Below are positions 17,804 to 28,730 of a DNA stretch of 64,000 nt, in pieces. Source of the DNA: Flavobacterium sp. N1736. Lineage in GTDB: Bacteria; Bacteroidota; Bacteroidia; Flavobacteriales; Flavobacteriaceae. The position numbers and the translations under genes are program-made. The first letter of the stretch is position 1, and the number at the start of each line of letters is the position of its first letter. The notes under the pieces were generated by a model, which worked only from the letters and a program-made list of their open reading frames with translations, ran no database searches and was not told the origin of the DNA. The stretch lies in the NCBI RefSeq assembly GCF_025947065.1, contig NZ_CP109994.1:186001-250000 (forward strand), read 5' to 3'.

Positions 17804-18242
17804 ATATCAGTCTTCTGTGGTAATTAATCTGTCCTAAATGATACGCTAAATGTGTTGAGAGATGTACGAGGAAAAATCCTGTTGTCATTTCTTTTTCGAA
17901 AACAATTTGTGGATAAATAGCTTCTAAATCAGCTTCGGTTAAAGAATCTAAAGTATTGTTTACCACTAAAATGGTTTGATCAATTTTGCTTATTAATTCT
18001 GATTTTGGAGTATTTTTTAATGAAAATTCCAAAGGTCTGTCACGAATGTAACCTGTTTTTCCAAGTTCTGCACCAATATAAGTATTGATGTTTCCCAATA
18101 AATGCAAACAAAGATTTCCTGCCGGATTGGAGATGTTTTTATCGATTTCCCAAATCTGACTTTCGTTTTTGTATGACTCAATTTCTATTTTTAGTTTGTT
18201 GAGATCTCTGTTAAATAGTGATTTTATTGTTTCGATTAGCAT
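17802..18242 (-). CDS. DinB-family protein
   Basis: A 146-residue four-helix-bundle protein of the DinB/YfiT type. The three metal-ligand histidines are visible as LCLHLLGN (near residue 48) and HLSTHLAYHLGQ (near residues 128-137), the last being the family signature. Members act as small-molecule (for example mycothiol or bacillithiol) transferases or have unknown roles, and no substrate can be assigned here. The gene lies 6 bases after the GyrI-like gene, so the two are co-transcribed. Confidence 0.8.
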   Translation of the reverse strand: MLIETIKSLFNRDLNKLKIEIESYKNESQIWEIDKNISNPAGNLCLHLLGNINTYIGAELGKTGYIRDRPLEFSLKNTPKSELISKIDQTILVVNNTLDSLTEADLEAIYPQIVFEKEMTTGFFLVHLSTHLAYHLGQINYHRRLI

Positions 18243-18248
18243 GATGTT

Positions 18249-18731
18249 CTAGATTTTATTTTTTATCGGAATCCAAATTTCTTCTTCAGAATCAGGATCG
18301 TCTTTTTTATATTTTTCAGACATTACGGCAAAATGCGGTCTTTCGTCAACAGTATATTCAGAATTTGGCAGCCATTCTACAAAAATGGAATGATAGGTTT
18401 TGTGTGCTTCAGTTGCGGGACCTTTATGTATAAAAATAGCATATAAGCCAGTTGGAATAATTAAAGTTTTCATTTGTGAAGGAACTTCGTTAAAATCTAA
18501 AACTTCAACGGCTGCCCATTTTTGAAAAGAATTTCCGGGATCAAAATTATCAAAATGACCAACAGGAAATACTTCCAGCGAATATAAATCAGTATTAATT
18601 GGGTTTTTGATTTCTTTTCGTCTGGGCATAAAAGCGCTCCACAATTCAAATGTTTTGTTTTCGATAAAATTCATCGAAATGTATTGTCCAATTAATTTTT
18701 TCTCGATTAAAGTTTCAATCCTGTCTACCAT
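18249..18731 (-). CDS. GyrI-like (effector-binding domain) protein
   Basis: A 160-residue stand-alone GyrI-like/AraC-effector-binding domain. It has the family layout: a beta strand near the start (YISMNF), the helix FELWSAFMPRR, a central KWAAVEV strand, IPTGLYAIFIHKGP, then the C-terminal helix HSIFVEWLPNSEY with PHFAVM. Such proteins bind hydrophobic small molecules; their enzymatic roles are mostly unproven. ATG 18731 is chosen because the longer TTG frame would overlap the DUF4249 gene. It sits between the DUF4249 gene and a DinB gene, probably in one transcript. Confidence 0.75.
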   Translation of the reverse strand: MVDRIETLIEKKLIGQYISMNFIENKTFELWSAFMPRRKEIKNPINTDLYSLEVFPVGHFDNFDPGNSFQKWAAVEVLDFNEVPSQMKTLIIPTGLYAIFIHKGPATEAHKTYHSIFVEWLPNSEYTVDERPHFAVMSEKYKKDDPDSEEEIWIPIKNKI

Positions 18732-18741
18732 TTTTACTGAA

Positions 18742-19563
18742 TTATTGAATTGTATATTTTTTTGTTTCAATTTCGCTTAAAGCAAAATAACCTAAAGGAT
18801 AATTATTTTTATCGGTTGTATTAATAATATTGCCTTTTACGGTTGCAGGCGGCGATTGAAACGGGCCGCCAACATTGCTTCCGGCTATACTTACTAAAAT
18901 ACTCATATAATTGAAATATTCTTTTGAGATTCCGTAATGCGTTAATTCGATCACGTCTCCGATTTTTAAATCTTCATCATCTGAATCACTAAAGAATTCA
19001 TTGCCATTATAAAATTTATCTTCGCTAACATAATAACTTGATGTTACTTTATTTGAGTAGACATATTTAAATAAATAAAAATTGTCGACATCTGCAGGAT
19101 CATTATAATAAGCCCTAATTTCGACTTCGTCACCTGCAATTCCACCTTCGTTATTTTGTTCTATTCTAGTTATCGGAGCAACTGATTTCATTGTTTCGGT
19201 GGCTGTGTATGTATTACCGTTGCTAATTACGGTTAATGTGTATTGCTCGTCAATTACAGGTTTGAAATTATTGCAGATATATTGTCCGCTTTTTGGGACT
19301 TCGACAAAATTAAATTGTTGGTTTTTGCTGTTTTTTACGTAAACAACCGCTCCGGAAACTTTTGGAATTACATTTTCAAAATATCCTGTTGTTGTACTAA
19401 GTTTTATAATTTGTTTTGCACCTGGTGTTCCTTTTTCCCAATTCATAGAAGCTTCTATAACTAATTTGGGTGGAGCTGTATCTAAATCAACATCAACAAC
19501 TTCTTCGCAGCTCGTGAAGAAAATAGAGATAAAAAACACGATTAATAAGGTTACTTTTTTCAT
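18742..19563 (-). CDS. DUF4249-family lipoprotein
   Basis: A 273-residue lipoprotein with a signal peptide ending FFTSC (Cys19), followed by the family start EEVVDVDLDTAPPKLVIEA. The body is predicted all-beta. DUF4249 proteins are typically encoded with a TonB-dependent receptor, as here (36-base gap), suggesting an outer-membrane, surface-exposed partner for uptake of an unknown ligand. Family members are of unknown biochemical function. Confidence 0.82.
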   Translation of the reverse strand: MKKVTLLIVFFISIFFTSCEEVVDVDLDTAPPKLVIEASMNWEKGTPGAKQIIKLSTTTGYFENVIPKVSGAVVYVKNSKNQQFNFVEVPKSGQYICNNFKPVIDEQYTLTVISNGNTYTATETMKSVAPITRIEQNNEGGIAGDEVEIRAYYNDPADVDNFYLFKYVYSNKVTSSYYVSEDKFYNGNEFFSDSDDEDLKIGDVIELTHYGISKEYFNYMSILVSIAGSNVGGPFQSPPATVKGNIINTTDKNNYPLGYFALSEIETKKYTIQ

Positions 19564-19599
19564 GATCTGTATTTTAATTTCTTTTGACAGAAAGTGATT

Positions 19600-21981
19600 T
19601 TAAAATTTAAAATTATAACTAACAGCAGGCACAATTCCAAAAATAGATGTTTTTACGGCTTCATTATAGCCTGTATCCACATTTTGACGGAAGTTTATCG
19701 ATGCTGCATTTTGTCGGTTGTATAAGTTGTAAATACTAAAAACCCATTCGCCTTTCCAGTTTCTGTCTTTGTTGCTTCTGGGTGTTAATGTCGCCGAAAC
19801 GTCTAAATGGTGATAAGCAGGCAAGCGGTTTTCGTTTCTTAATCCATAACTTGGTACTGTAATGCCTAAATATTCATATTGCCCGTTTGGATAAGTAACC
19901 GGCTGTCCTGATTGTAACGCGAAATTAGCTCCAAATGACCATTTTTCGTTTAAATTATATGCTGATGTAATGGCTAAATTGTGTGTTTTATCATAGGCAG
20001 AACTATACCATTGTCCGTTGTTAATACCAATTTCTTCGGGTGTTCTTCCGGGTGTTTGCTGTTCAGATTTTGATAATGTATAAGATATCCAGCCGTTAAA
20101 TTTGCCTTCGTTCTTTTTAAACAAAATCTCTAACCCATAAGATCTCATTCGTCCATTTAAAATTACCTGTTCAATGGCGTCATTGGCAATTAAATCGGCG
20201 CCATCAATATAATCCAGACGGTTTTGAATTTTTTTATAATAGCTTTCTACTTCTATGGAGTAAGCGCCATTATTGATATTTCTGAAATAACCTAAAGCAA
20301 CCTGATCTGCAATTTGTGGTTTTATGTACGTGTCACTTGGCATCCAGACATCCAGCGGAGTAGGAGACGAGGTATTCGAAATCAGTTGAAGATATTGTGC
20401 CATTCTGTTGTAACTCGCTTTTATGGCCTGATCATCATTTAACTGGTATGAAATTGAAAATCTCGGTTCAAGATTATTGTAGTTTTTTATGGATTTGTTT
20501 TTGCCGTAATATTCTGTACCAATTGGAGTTGCCTTTTCGTAAATCTGCAAATCAGAATTGAAAATAACCGGATTATTATTTTCATATAAATTGATCGTCG
20601 AAGTTCCTAAACGGTAAAATAAACTATAGCGTAATCCGTAAGCTACCGTGATTTTTTTCGAAAGCTGATTTTCGGCATCAATATAAATTGCCGGTTCAAA
20701 GGCGTATTTTTTATCTAATTGATCAGGATTTATACCGGATTTATCATTAGTTGGTTTAATAGTTCCGGGATTAAATTCATAATAGATTCCGTTTAAACCA
20801 TAATTCAATTTAAATTTATCCGAAATATAGTTTTTGAAATCGTATTTGATATTATAGTTTTTAATTCCTGAATCCCATTTGAAACCTACGAAATCCAAAT
20901 CAAGTCCGTAATAATAATCACTGTAAATCAATGATAAATTAGAAAATAATTTATCGCTGAATAAATGATTCCAACGCAAATTTAAAGTTGAATTTCCGTA
21001 TGTATTGGAGAAATTTTTATTGAGACTAAAAACATCACGACCAAAATAACAGGATAAATATAAACTGTTGTTGTCGTTTAACTTATAACTTAATTTTGTG
21101 TTTAAATCATAAAAATAAGCGGTATTATCTTTTTGATCTTTAGATAATTTTAGAAATAAATGTGCGTAAGATGCTCTTCCGCCAATTAAAAATGAACCTC
21201 TGTCTTTTACCAACGGACCTTCGGCAAGAATACGGCTCGAAATTAATCCGATTCCTCCATTTACATGAAAGTCTTTGCTGTTTCCATCTTTTTGATAAAT
21301 GTCTAATACAGAAGAAGCTCTTCCGCCATAACGTGCCGGAATTCCTCCTTTATATAATTTTAAATCTTTGATGGCATCCGGATTAAATACAGAAAAGAAA
21401 CCAAATACGTGGGATGAATTAAAGATTGTGGCTTCGTCCAATAAAATTAAGTTTTGATCTGCACCGCCACCGCGAACATTAAATCCAGATGCGCCTTCTC
21501 CGGCATTTGTAACTCCGGGAAGTAATAATATCGATTTTAAAACATCGACTTCGCCTAAAACTACAGGCATTTTTTTTATGGTTGCAATAGAAAGTTTGTT
21601 GGCGCTCATTTCTGGCGATTTGATGTTGACTTTACCTTTATTATCAGTAATTACAACTTCCTGCAGTTCTTCGCCGCTTTCGTTAATTGCAAAATTATTT
21701 TTGGTATTTTGATTTAAAATGATCGTTTTTTGAATAGTCTGAAAACCGACATAACTAATTTCTATTTCATGCTCGCCTTTTGGAATTGTGAGGGAGTAAA
21801 AACCATATTCGTTTGTTGTAGTTCCAATTTTTAGGGCAGGAATATAAACATTGACGCCAATTAAAGTTTCGTTGCTTTTAAAATCTGTAACAGTACCGCT
21901 TAAAGTAAATTTTTCTTGAGAAAAGGATGTTAAGGAAGATAGAATGATAAGAAGAAATATAATATTTTTTTTTGTAATCAT
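19600..21981 (-). CDS. TonB-dependent outer-membrane receptor
   Basis: A 793-residue outer-membrane transporter. The signal peptide is residues 1-21 (ends SFSQ). A carboxypeptidase-regulatory-like beta domain follows (about 25-105, GTVTDFKSNETLIGVNVYI), then the plug domain (about 130-230, with LLLPGVTNAGEGASGFNVRGGGADQNL and the KLYKGGIPARYGG segment) and a beta barrel to a C-terminal Phe (SYNFKF). It is smaller than SusC proteins and has no SusD partner; instead a DUF4249 lipoprotein follows. The ligand is unknown, possibly peptide or siderophore. Confidence 0.9.
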   Translation of the reverse strand: MITKKNIIFLLIILSSLTSFSQEKFTLSGTVTDFKSNETLIGVNVYIPALKIGTTTNEYGFYSLTIPKGEHEIEISYVGFQTIQKTIILNQNTKNNFAINESGEELQEVVITDNKGKVNIKSPEMSANKLSIATIKKMPVVLGEVDVLKSILLLPGVTNAGEGASGFNVRGGGADQNLILLDEATIFNSSHVFGFFSVFNPDAIKDLKLYKGGIPARYGGRASSVLDIYQKDGNSKDFHVNGGIGLISSRILAEGPLVKDRGSFLIGGRASYAHLFLKLSKDQKDNTAYFYDLNTKLSYKLNDNNSLYLSCYFGRDVFSLNKNFSNTYGNSTLNLRWNHLFSDKLFSNLSLIYSDYYYGLDLDFVGFKWDSGIKNYNIKYDFKNYISDKFKLNYGLNGIYYEFNPGTIKPTNDKSGINPDQLDKKYAFEPAIYIDAENQLSKKITVAYGLRYSLFYRLGTSTINLYENNNPVIFNSDLQIYEKATPIGTEYYGKNKSIKNYNNLEPRFSISYQLNDDQAIKASYNRMAQYLQLISNTSSPTPLDVWMPSDTYIKPQIADQVALGYFRNINNGAYSIEVESYYKKIQNRLDYIDGADLIANDAIEQVILNGRMRSYGLEILFKKNEGKFNGWISYTLSKSEQQTPGRTPEEIGINNGQWYSSAYDKTHNLAITSAYNLNEKWSFGANFALQSGQPVTYPNGQYEYLGITVPSYGLRNENRLPAYHHLDVSATLTPRSNKDRNWKGEWVFSIYNLYNRQNAASINFRQNVDTGYNEAVKTSIFGIVPAVSYNFKF

Positions 21982-22060
21982 TGTCTCGGTTTTGATTTAC
22001 ATAGTTAGCAAAACTTACTAAATATTATCACAGAACTATTGTTAAACATTAGTTAAGAAA

Positions 22061-22089
22061 AAAAGACAACCTTTTCGGGTTGTCTTTTT
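22061..22089. terminator. Intrinsic terminator after icd
   Basis: AAAAGACAACC pairs with GGTTGTCTTTT, giving an 11-bp stem with a T-run on either strand. It lies 27 bases after the icd stop codon and upstream of the TonB receptor gene. Confidence 0.8.
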
Positions 22090-22115
22090 AATAGTGTATA
22101 AAACAATTGTTTATA

Positions 22116-24440
<2,325 letters not shown>

Positions 24441-24558
24441 TTAGTTTTCCGGATAATTACCGAAATTATCAGATTGTTATTTCGAGGTCGTTAAATTGCT
24501 AAATCGGTGATTTTGATATTAAAAAATTACAGTTTTGATATTTTAAAAATTTAGGCAT

Positions 24559-24597
24559 AAAAAAAACTCGTTTCAAATAAATGAAACGAGTTTTTTT
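24559..24597 (-). terminator. Intrinsic terminator after rplS
   Basis: ACTCGTTTCA and TGAAACGAGT form a 10-bp stem with a 6-base loop and flanking A/T runs, 20 bases after the rplS stop codon. Confidence 0.85.
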
Positions 24598-24616
24598 ATA
24601 ACAAATAGATAAATGA

Positions 24617-24967
24617 TTATCTTCTTTTATCTCTAATCTTAGCTTTTTTACCAGTAAGTTCTCTGAAGTAGAAAATTCTAGCTCTACGTACAGCTCCTTT
24701 TTTGTTGATTTCAATTTTCTGTAAAGCTGGTAAGTTTACTGGGAAGATACGCTCAACTCCAATAGCTCCAGACATTTTACGGATAGTAAAAGTTTCTGTG
24801 TTACCAGAACCTCTTCTTTGAATAACAACTCCTTTAAAAAACTGAGTTCTTGTTTTTTCACCCTCTTTAATTTCGTAGAAAACTGTGATAGTATCTCCAG
24901 CTCCAAAAACAGGGAAATCTTTTTTAGCAACTAATTCGGTTTGAACGAATTTCATTAAATCTGCCAT
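24617..24967 (-). CDS. rplS: 50S ribosomal protein L19
   Basis: L19 lies at the 30S-50S interface. The 116-residue protein shows the family core: PVFGAGDTITVFYEIKEG, QFFKGVVIQRRG, FTIRKMSGAIGVERIFP and the C-terminal VRRARIFYFRELTGKKAKI. It lies downstream of trmD, an association seen in many bacteria. Here a long hairpin repeat separates them and rplS has its own -7 element (25043-25050) with a roughly 70-base leader, so it is at least partly expressed independently. Confidence 0.97.
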   Translation of the reverse strand: MADLMKFVQTELVAKKDFPVFGAGDTITVFYEIKEGEKTRTQFFKGVVIQRRGSGNTETFTIRKMSGAIGVERIFPVNLPALQKIEINKKGAVRRARIFYFRELTGKKAKIRDKRR

Positions 24968-25037
24968 GATATCTTGTAATTATGGTTTTTTTATATAGAG
25001 CAACATTCACGGATCTCGCCAGAGGTTAGTCTAATTC
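24968..25037 (-). ncRNA. Possible L19 ribosomal-protein leader RNA
   Basis: A 5' untranslated region of about 70 bases lies between the rplS -7 element and its ATG. It is less AT-rich than surrounding intergenic DNA and contains the segment CCTCTGGCGAGATCCGTGAA. L19-binding leaders have been described in other bacteria, and I recall a flavobacterial class. I cannot verify the fold here; pairing of GAG with CTC and of TTAGA with TCTA is possible. Autogenous control by L19 is an inference. Confidence 0.4.
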
Positions 25038-25042
25038 GGGTG

Positions 25043-25050
25043 CAAATGTA
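25043..25050 (-). promoter_or_regulatory. rplS -7 element TACATTTG
   Basis: Perfect TAnnTTTG on the minus strand, between the hairpin repeat downstream of trmD and the rplS leader. Confidence 0.55.
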
Positions 25051-25126
25051 AAAAATAATTATGAATTATGAATTGTTAATTGTAAATTATTTTAAGTGGT
25101 TGATAAAAAGTTGTTTAGAGTGTTTT

Positions 25127-25261
25127 TTTGTTTCAGGTTTTAAGTTTCAGGTTTCAGGTTTCAGGTTGGATTGCGCAAAGTTGGAACTTGAAACAAAAGA
25201 AACTTGAAACAAAAGAAACCTGAAACAAATAAAACTTGAAACAAATAAAACCTGAAACAAA
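25127..25261. repeat. Palindromic word-repeat island, GTTTCAGGT type
   Basis: Four GTTTCAGGT-type words on the left face five ACCTGAAAC or ACTTGAAAC words on the right. The outer 16 bp (25127-25142) are perfectly inverted at 25246-25261, and the right arm ends one base from the trmD stop codon. The whole stretch can fold into one long hairpin between trmD and rplS. Confidence 0.75.
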
Positions 25262-25262
25262 T

Positions 25263-25943
25263 TTAATGTCCTTCAAGTAAATCCGGACGTCTGTTTTTAG
25301 TATGCTCGTATGCCATATCTTCGCGCCATTTGTCGATTTTAGCAAAATGACCGCTGGTTAAAACCTCCGGAACTTTCCATCCTTTATAATCTGCAGGTCT
25401 TGTATATATAGGTCCTGAAAGTAAATTATCCTGAAAACTATCTGTTAATGCCGAAGTTTCATCGCTTAAAACACCAGGAATTAATCTAATTAAAGCATCA
25501 GACAACACTAAAGCTCCTAATTCTCCACCAGATAAAACATAATCGCCAATGGAAATTTCTTTGGTAATAAAATGATCGCGAACACGCTGATCTACACCTT
25601 TATAATGTCCGCACAAAATGATGATATTCTCATACATCGACATTGTGTTAGCCATTTTTTGATTTAATGTTTCACCGTCCGGCGACATATAAATGATTTC
25701 GTCATATTCACGCTCGCTTTTCAAATGTGTAATACAAGCATCAATTGGCTGAACTGTCATTACCATTCCGGCGCCTCCGCCAAACGGATAATCGTCGACG
25801 CTTTTTTGTTTGTTGGTGGTATAATCACGTAAATTATGAAAATGAACTTCAACCAAACCTTTGTCGATGGCACGTTTCATAATCGAAGCCTCAAACGGGC
25901 TTTTTAATAATTCCGGCAAAATCGTTATAATATCAATTCGCAT
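25263..25943 (-). CDS. trmD: tRNA (guanine37-N1)-methyltransferase
   Basis: TrmD methylates G37 next to the anticodon of tRNAs reading CNN codons, preventing +1 frameshifts. The 226-residue protein has the trefoil-knot SPOUT domain with [10 protein letters not shown] near residue 57, [13 protein letters not shown], and the knot segment [13 protein letters not shown], and ends with the C-terminal helical domain ([17 protein letters not shown]). ATG 25943 is chosen because the -7 element TATCTTTG (25969-25976) lies inside the longer frame. Confidence 0.96.
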   Translation of the reverse strand: MRIDIITILPELLKSPFEASIMKRAIDKGLVEVHFHNLRDYTTNKQKSVDDYPFGGGAGMVMTVQPIDACITHLKSEREYDEIIYMSPDGETLNQKMANTMSMYENIIILCGHYKGVDQRVRDHFITKEISIGDYVLSGGELGALVLSDALIRLIPGVLSDETSALTDSFQDNLLSGPIYTRPADYKGWKVPEVLTSGHFAKIDKWREDMAYEHTKNRRPDLLEGH

Positions 25944-25968
25944 CTTTTTCTTCCATATTTCTAAGCGG

Positions 25969-25976
25969 CAAAGATA
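25969..25976 (-). promoter_or_regulatory. trmD -7 element TATCTTTG
   Basis: Perfect TAnnTTTG on the minus strand, 26 bases before the trmD ATG. Confidence 0.6.
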
Positions 25977-26194
25977 CAAAGTAAATATTTGTGAATTTTT
26001 AAAAATAAAAACAGAACGATTGAGTGATTTTTCGTATATTTTTTTTAATTTTAAAATTCATAATTATTTGTAATTTAACGGAATAGGTAATAATTATATA
26101 ATATTAAAACGTTTAGATGTAAAAATTTAATGGTTAATTTTAAATAATCTTTGCTATTGTGTTACACCATCAACAACCAAAAACATTTAATCTT

Positions 26195-26524
26195 ATGAAA
26201 AGAATTATTCCAGTACTTACAATTATGCTTTTATATGCATGCTCAAGTACTAAAAATACAGCAGAAAACTGGATAGGAAAATCTAAAAACAGCCTTATTA
26301 ACAGTTGGGGACCTCCGGTTCGTGTAATTCAAGATACCGAAAACGGTAATGAAATACTTATATATGCAGATCAGGTATATATAGATCAAAGTGGTGCAAA
26401 CACTAAAATGGCTGGTCGTGCTTACTGGGATTATGTGTATGTTTATACAAATAAAGATGGTAAAATCTATTCATCGAAAAGTGAAAAACAACAATTGCGA
26501 CCTCAGGAAATTGCGGTTAAATAA
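26195..26524 (+). CDS. Small lipoprotein, unknown function
   Basis: A 109-residue lipoprotein with a signal peptide ending LLYAC (lipobox). The mature part begins SSTKNTAENWIGKSKNSLI and continues SWGPPVRVIQDTENGNEILIY. The pattern of a short helix followed by WGPP and a beta strand resembles the SmpA/OmlA-like fold used by BamE-type and related small lipoproteins, but this is a weak resemblance. ATG 26195 is chosen because it starts the signal peptide. Confidence 0.65.
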   Translation: MKRIIPVLTIMLLYACSSTKNTAENWIGKSKNSLINSWGPPVRVIQDTENGNEILIYADQVYIDQSGANTKMAGRAYWDYVYVYTNKDGKIYSSKSEKQQLRPQEIAVK

Positions 26525-26633
26525 GTATTCGTTTTTAGCATGTTATTGTAAAAAAATATGAAAATTTTTGATAGTTTTTATTATATTTAAATTATTTTAT
26601 GAATTGATTTATAGTAATTTAAACCCAAAACCT

Positions 26634-27089
26634 ATGAAAAAATTAATTGCATTAACAGTTATATTATTTTCGATTATTTCCTGTAACAATCAAAACCAAC
26701 CCAAAACGATTGATACAACAAAAAATGAAAAGCTAGTAGAACAATATTTCGAATATTTTAATAACCATGATTGGAAAAAAATGAGCGAAATGTATACGGA
26801 AACAGCTGATTTTAAAGATCCGTCTTTAGGGAAAGGAATTATAAAACAAACCCGCAAACAAACCGAAGAGAAATATACGGAGCTAAATAAAGTTTTCCCG
26901 GATGTACACGACAAGGTTATTCAGGTTTATCCATCGGGTGAAAATCATATTATTGTGGAGTTTGTTTCAACGGGGACTGCGCCTGACAATTCAAAATTTG
27001 AGTTGCCAATTTGTACTGTTTTCACAATTGAAAATGGTTTGATTACTAAAGATTTTACTTATTTCGATAACTTTGATGAAAAGGAATAA
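26634..27089 (+). CDS. SnoaL/NTF2-like lipoprotein
   Basis: A 151-residue lipoprotein with signal peptide and lipobox FSIISC. The mature region has the SnoaL-like (NTF2 fold) pattern: KLVEQYFEYFNNHDWKKM, then YTETADFKDPSLGKG, then a long sheet VIVEFVSTGTAPDNSKFELPICTVFTIENGLI and the ending DFTYFDN. SnoaL-like proteins are ligand-binding or cyclase-like, with widely varying roles; none can be assigned. ATG 26634 starts the signal peptide. The large palindromic element begins 10 bases after its stop codon. Confidence 0.75.
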   Translation: MKKLIALTVILFSIISCNNQNQPKTIDTTKNEKLVEQYFEYFNNHDWKKMSEMYTETADFKDPSLGKGIIKQTRKQTEEKYTELNKVFPDVHDKVIQVYPSGENHIIVEFVSTGTAPDNSKFELPICTVFTIENGLITKDFTYFDNFDEKE

Positions 27090-27099
27090 TGAATTAACT

Positions 27100-27307
27100 G
27101 TAGTCCCTACGGGACAATATGTGGTCGTGATATTTTTTTTCTACCAACATTTTGTTCCTACCGTAACATTTAATTTCGATGTTTATTATGGTTTTAGATA
27201 TCGTTTCTTCTAACAAAATATTTATATAGATTTAAATTATTCCGCTAGGAATTGCATATTGGTAGAAAAAAAACAATCACAAATTAAAATTGTCCCGTAG
27301 GGACTAC
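27100..27307. repeat. Large REP-like palindromic element upstream of the IS200-type transposase
   Basis: The outer 19 bp (27100-27118, core GTCCCTACGGGAC) are perfectly inverted at 27289-27307. A second pair, TTTTTTTTCTACCAACAT (27133-27150) and 27256-27273, differs at one position. Looser pairing (TTCCTACCG with CGCTAGGAA) continues inward. The right arm ends 6 bases before the transposase ATG. A degenerate half-copy is at 14253-14350. It could be the left end of the insertion sequence or a REP-like family mobilised by it. Confidence 0.75.
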
Positions 27308-27312
27308 ATATT

Positions 27313-27774
27313 ATGGCAAATACATACACTCAAATACATATTCATTTTGTTTTTGCAGTAAAATTTAGGCAAGCTATAATAAGTAATGATTGGAAAGAAG
27401 AACTATATAAATATATAGCCGGAATTATCAAAAACAACAATCATAAACTCTTAGCGATTAATGGTGTTTCAGATCATGTTCATATTTTAATTGGAATAAG
27501 ACCAGCACAATCAATTTCTGATTTGATGAAAAACATCAAACAAGATTCCTCAAAGTGGATTAATAATAGTAAGTTTTCAAAAATTCATTTTGAGTGGCAA
27601 GAAGGATATGGGGCATTTTCATACAGTAAATCACAATTAAATGCAGTAGTTAATTATATTCAAAACCAGGAATTGCATCACAAAAAGAGAACTTTTAAAG
27701 AAGAATATATTGATTTTCTTGTAAAATTTGAAATAGATTATGATGAAAAGTTTATTTTTAAGGAATTAATTTAA
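27313..27774 (+). CDS. tnpA: IS200/IS605-type Y1 transposase (TnpA), solitary
   Basis: A 153-residue single-strand DNA transposase of the HUH-Y1 class. The HUH motif is HVH at residues 55-57 (SDHVHILIG), and the likely catalytic tyrosine is Tyr115 (VVNYIQNQELHH). Other family segments are IHIHFVFAVKFR, SISDLMKNIKQDSSKWIN and WQEGYGAFSYSKS. No tnpB is adjacent. A palindromic element lies immediately upstream, but no matching right end was found downstream of the stop codon. The gene may therefore be a domesticated REP-associated type (inference) or a minimal insertion sequence. Confidence 0.88.
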   Translation: MANTYTQIHIHFVFAVKFRQAIISNDWKEELYKYIAGIIKNNNHKLLAINGVSDHVHILIGIRPAQSISDLMKNIKQDSSKWINNSKFSKIHFEWQEGYGAFSYSKSQLNAVVNYIQNQELHHKKRTFKEEYIDFLVKFEIDYDEKFIFKELI

Positions 27775-27812
27775 AAGATTAGTTTTACTTCATAACTTTT
27801 GAACGTATAGAA

Positions 27813-28685
27813 ATGGTTTCCAGACGAACATTTATTATTAATTCAGGTTTAGCTACTGCGGCAGTTTTAGCGATGCCTTCTTTAGCCTTTGCCATGAATA
27901 AAAAACAAATAGGTTTACAGTTATATACATTGCGGGATGAAATTTCAAAAGATGTAAAATCGACTTTACAAAAAGTAGCTGCTGCGGGTTATACGAACGT
28001 TGAAACGTATGGGTTTTCTATAAAAGATCAGTTTTGGGGAATTTCTCCAACTGAGCTAAAAAGAATTTTAGATCAAAACCAGCTTAAAGCAGTTAGCGGA
28101 CATTATAATTTAGGAAGTTTTCTATATGATGGAAATCAGTCAGAACTTATCGCTGCAATCGAAACTGCCAAAGTTTTAAAAAGCGAGTATTTAACAATTC
28201 CCTGGGTTGATGAACCATTTAGAAAAAACATTGAAAATTATAAAATTATTGCTTCGCGATTGAATGAAGCTGCTAAAATGTGTCAGAAAGCGGGTTTAAA
28301 ATTAGCGTATCACAATCACGATTTTGAATTTCAAAAACATGATGGAATTACCGGTTATGAAATCCTGTTAAAAGAAACAGATAAAGAATTGGTTAACTTT
28401 GAATTAGATTTATATTGGGTTGTTCGTTCCGGAAATGATCCATTGCAATTATTTAAGGAAAACCCCGGACGTTTTAAAATGTGGCATGTTAAAGACATGG
28501 ATAAAATAAATCCAGCTTTAAATACCGAAGTTGGTTCAGGTTCAATTGATTTTAAAAAGATTTTTAAACAAGCAGAAAAATCCGGAATGAAATACTTTTT
28601 TGTAGAACAGGAAAATAATTATGTAAATAACTCTTTTGAAGCGATTAAAAAAAGCTGTGATTTTATTTCAAAAGAACTGATTTAA
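27813..28685 (+). CDS. Sugar phosphate isomerase/epimerase-type TIM-barrel protein, exported
   Basis: A 290-residue protein with a twin-arginine-like leader (VSRRTFIINSG) and hydrophobic stretch ending PSLAFA, so it is probably exported by Tat. The rest is a xylose-isomerase-like TIM barrel: GLQLYTLRDEISKDVKSTLQK, the AYHNHDFEF metal-ligand segment, FELDLYWVVRSG, MWHVKDMDK and the closing YFFVEQENN. Histidine and acidic metal ligands of the family are present. Substrate unknown; homologues are usually annotated for sugar isomerisation. It lies 38 bases after tnpA. Confidence 0.85.
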   Translation: MVSRRTFIINSGLATAAVLAMPSLAFAMNKKQIGLQLYTLRDEISKDVKSTLQKVAAAGYTNVETYGFSIKDQFWGISPTELKRILDQNQLKAVSGHYNLGSFLYDGNQSELIAAIETAKVLKSEYLTIPWVDEPFRKNIENYKIIASRLNEAAKMCQKAGLKLAYHNHDFEFQKHDGITGYEILLKETDKELVNFELDLYWVVRSGNDPLQLFKENPGRFKMWHVKDMDKINPALNTEVGSGSIDFKKIFKQAEKSGMKYFFVEQENNYVNNSFEAIKKSCDFISKELI

Positions 28686-28706
28686 AAATGAATCGTGTAA
28701 AAGTCT

Positions 28707-28714
28707 TATTTTTG
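28707..28714 (+). promoter_or_regulatory. -7 element TATTTTTG for the cupin gene
   Basis: Perfect TAnnTTTG, 17 bases before the ATG at 28731. Confidence 0.6.
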
Positions 28715-28730
28715 TCAAAAATTAAAAAAT

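Noticed and set aside
27313..27774. Complete insertion sequence including right end.
   Set aside because: No inverted partner or right end was seen after the tnpA stop codon at 27774; only the upstream element is supported.
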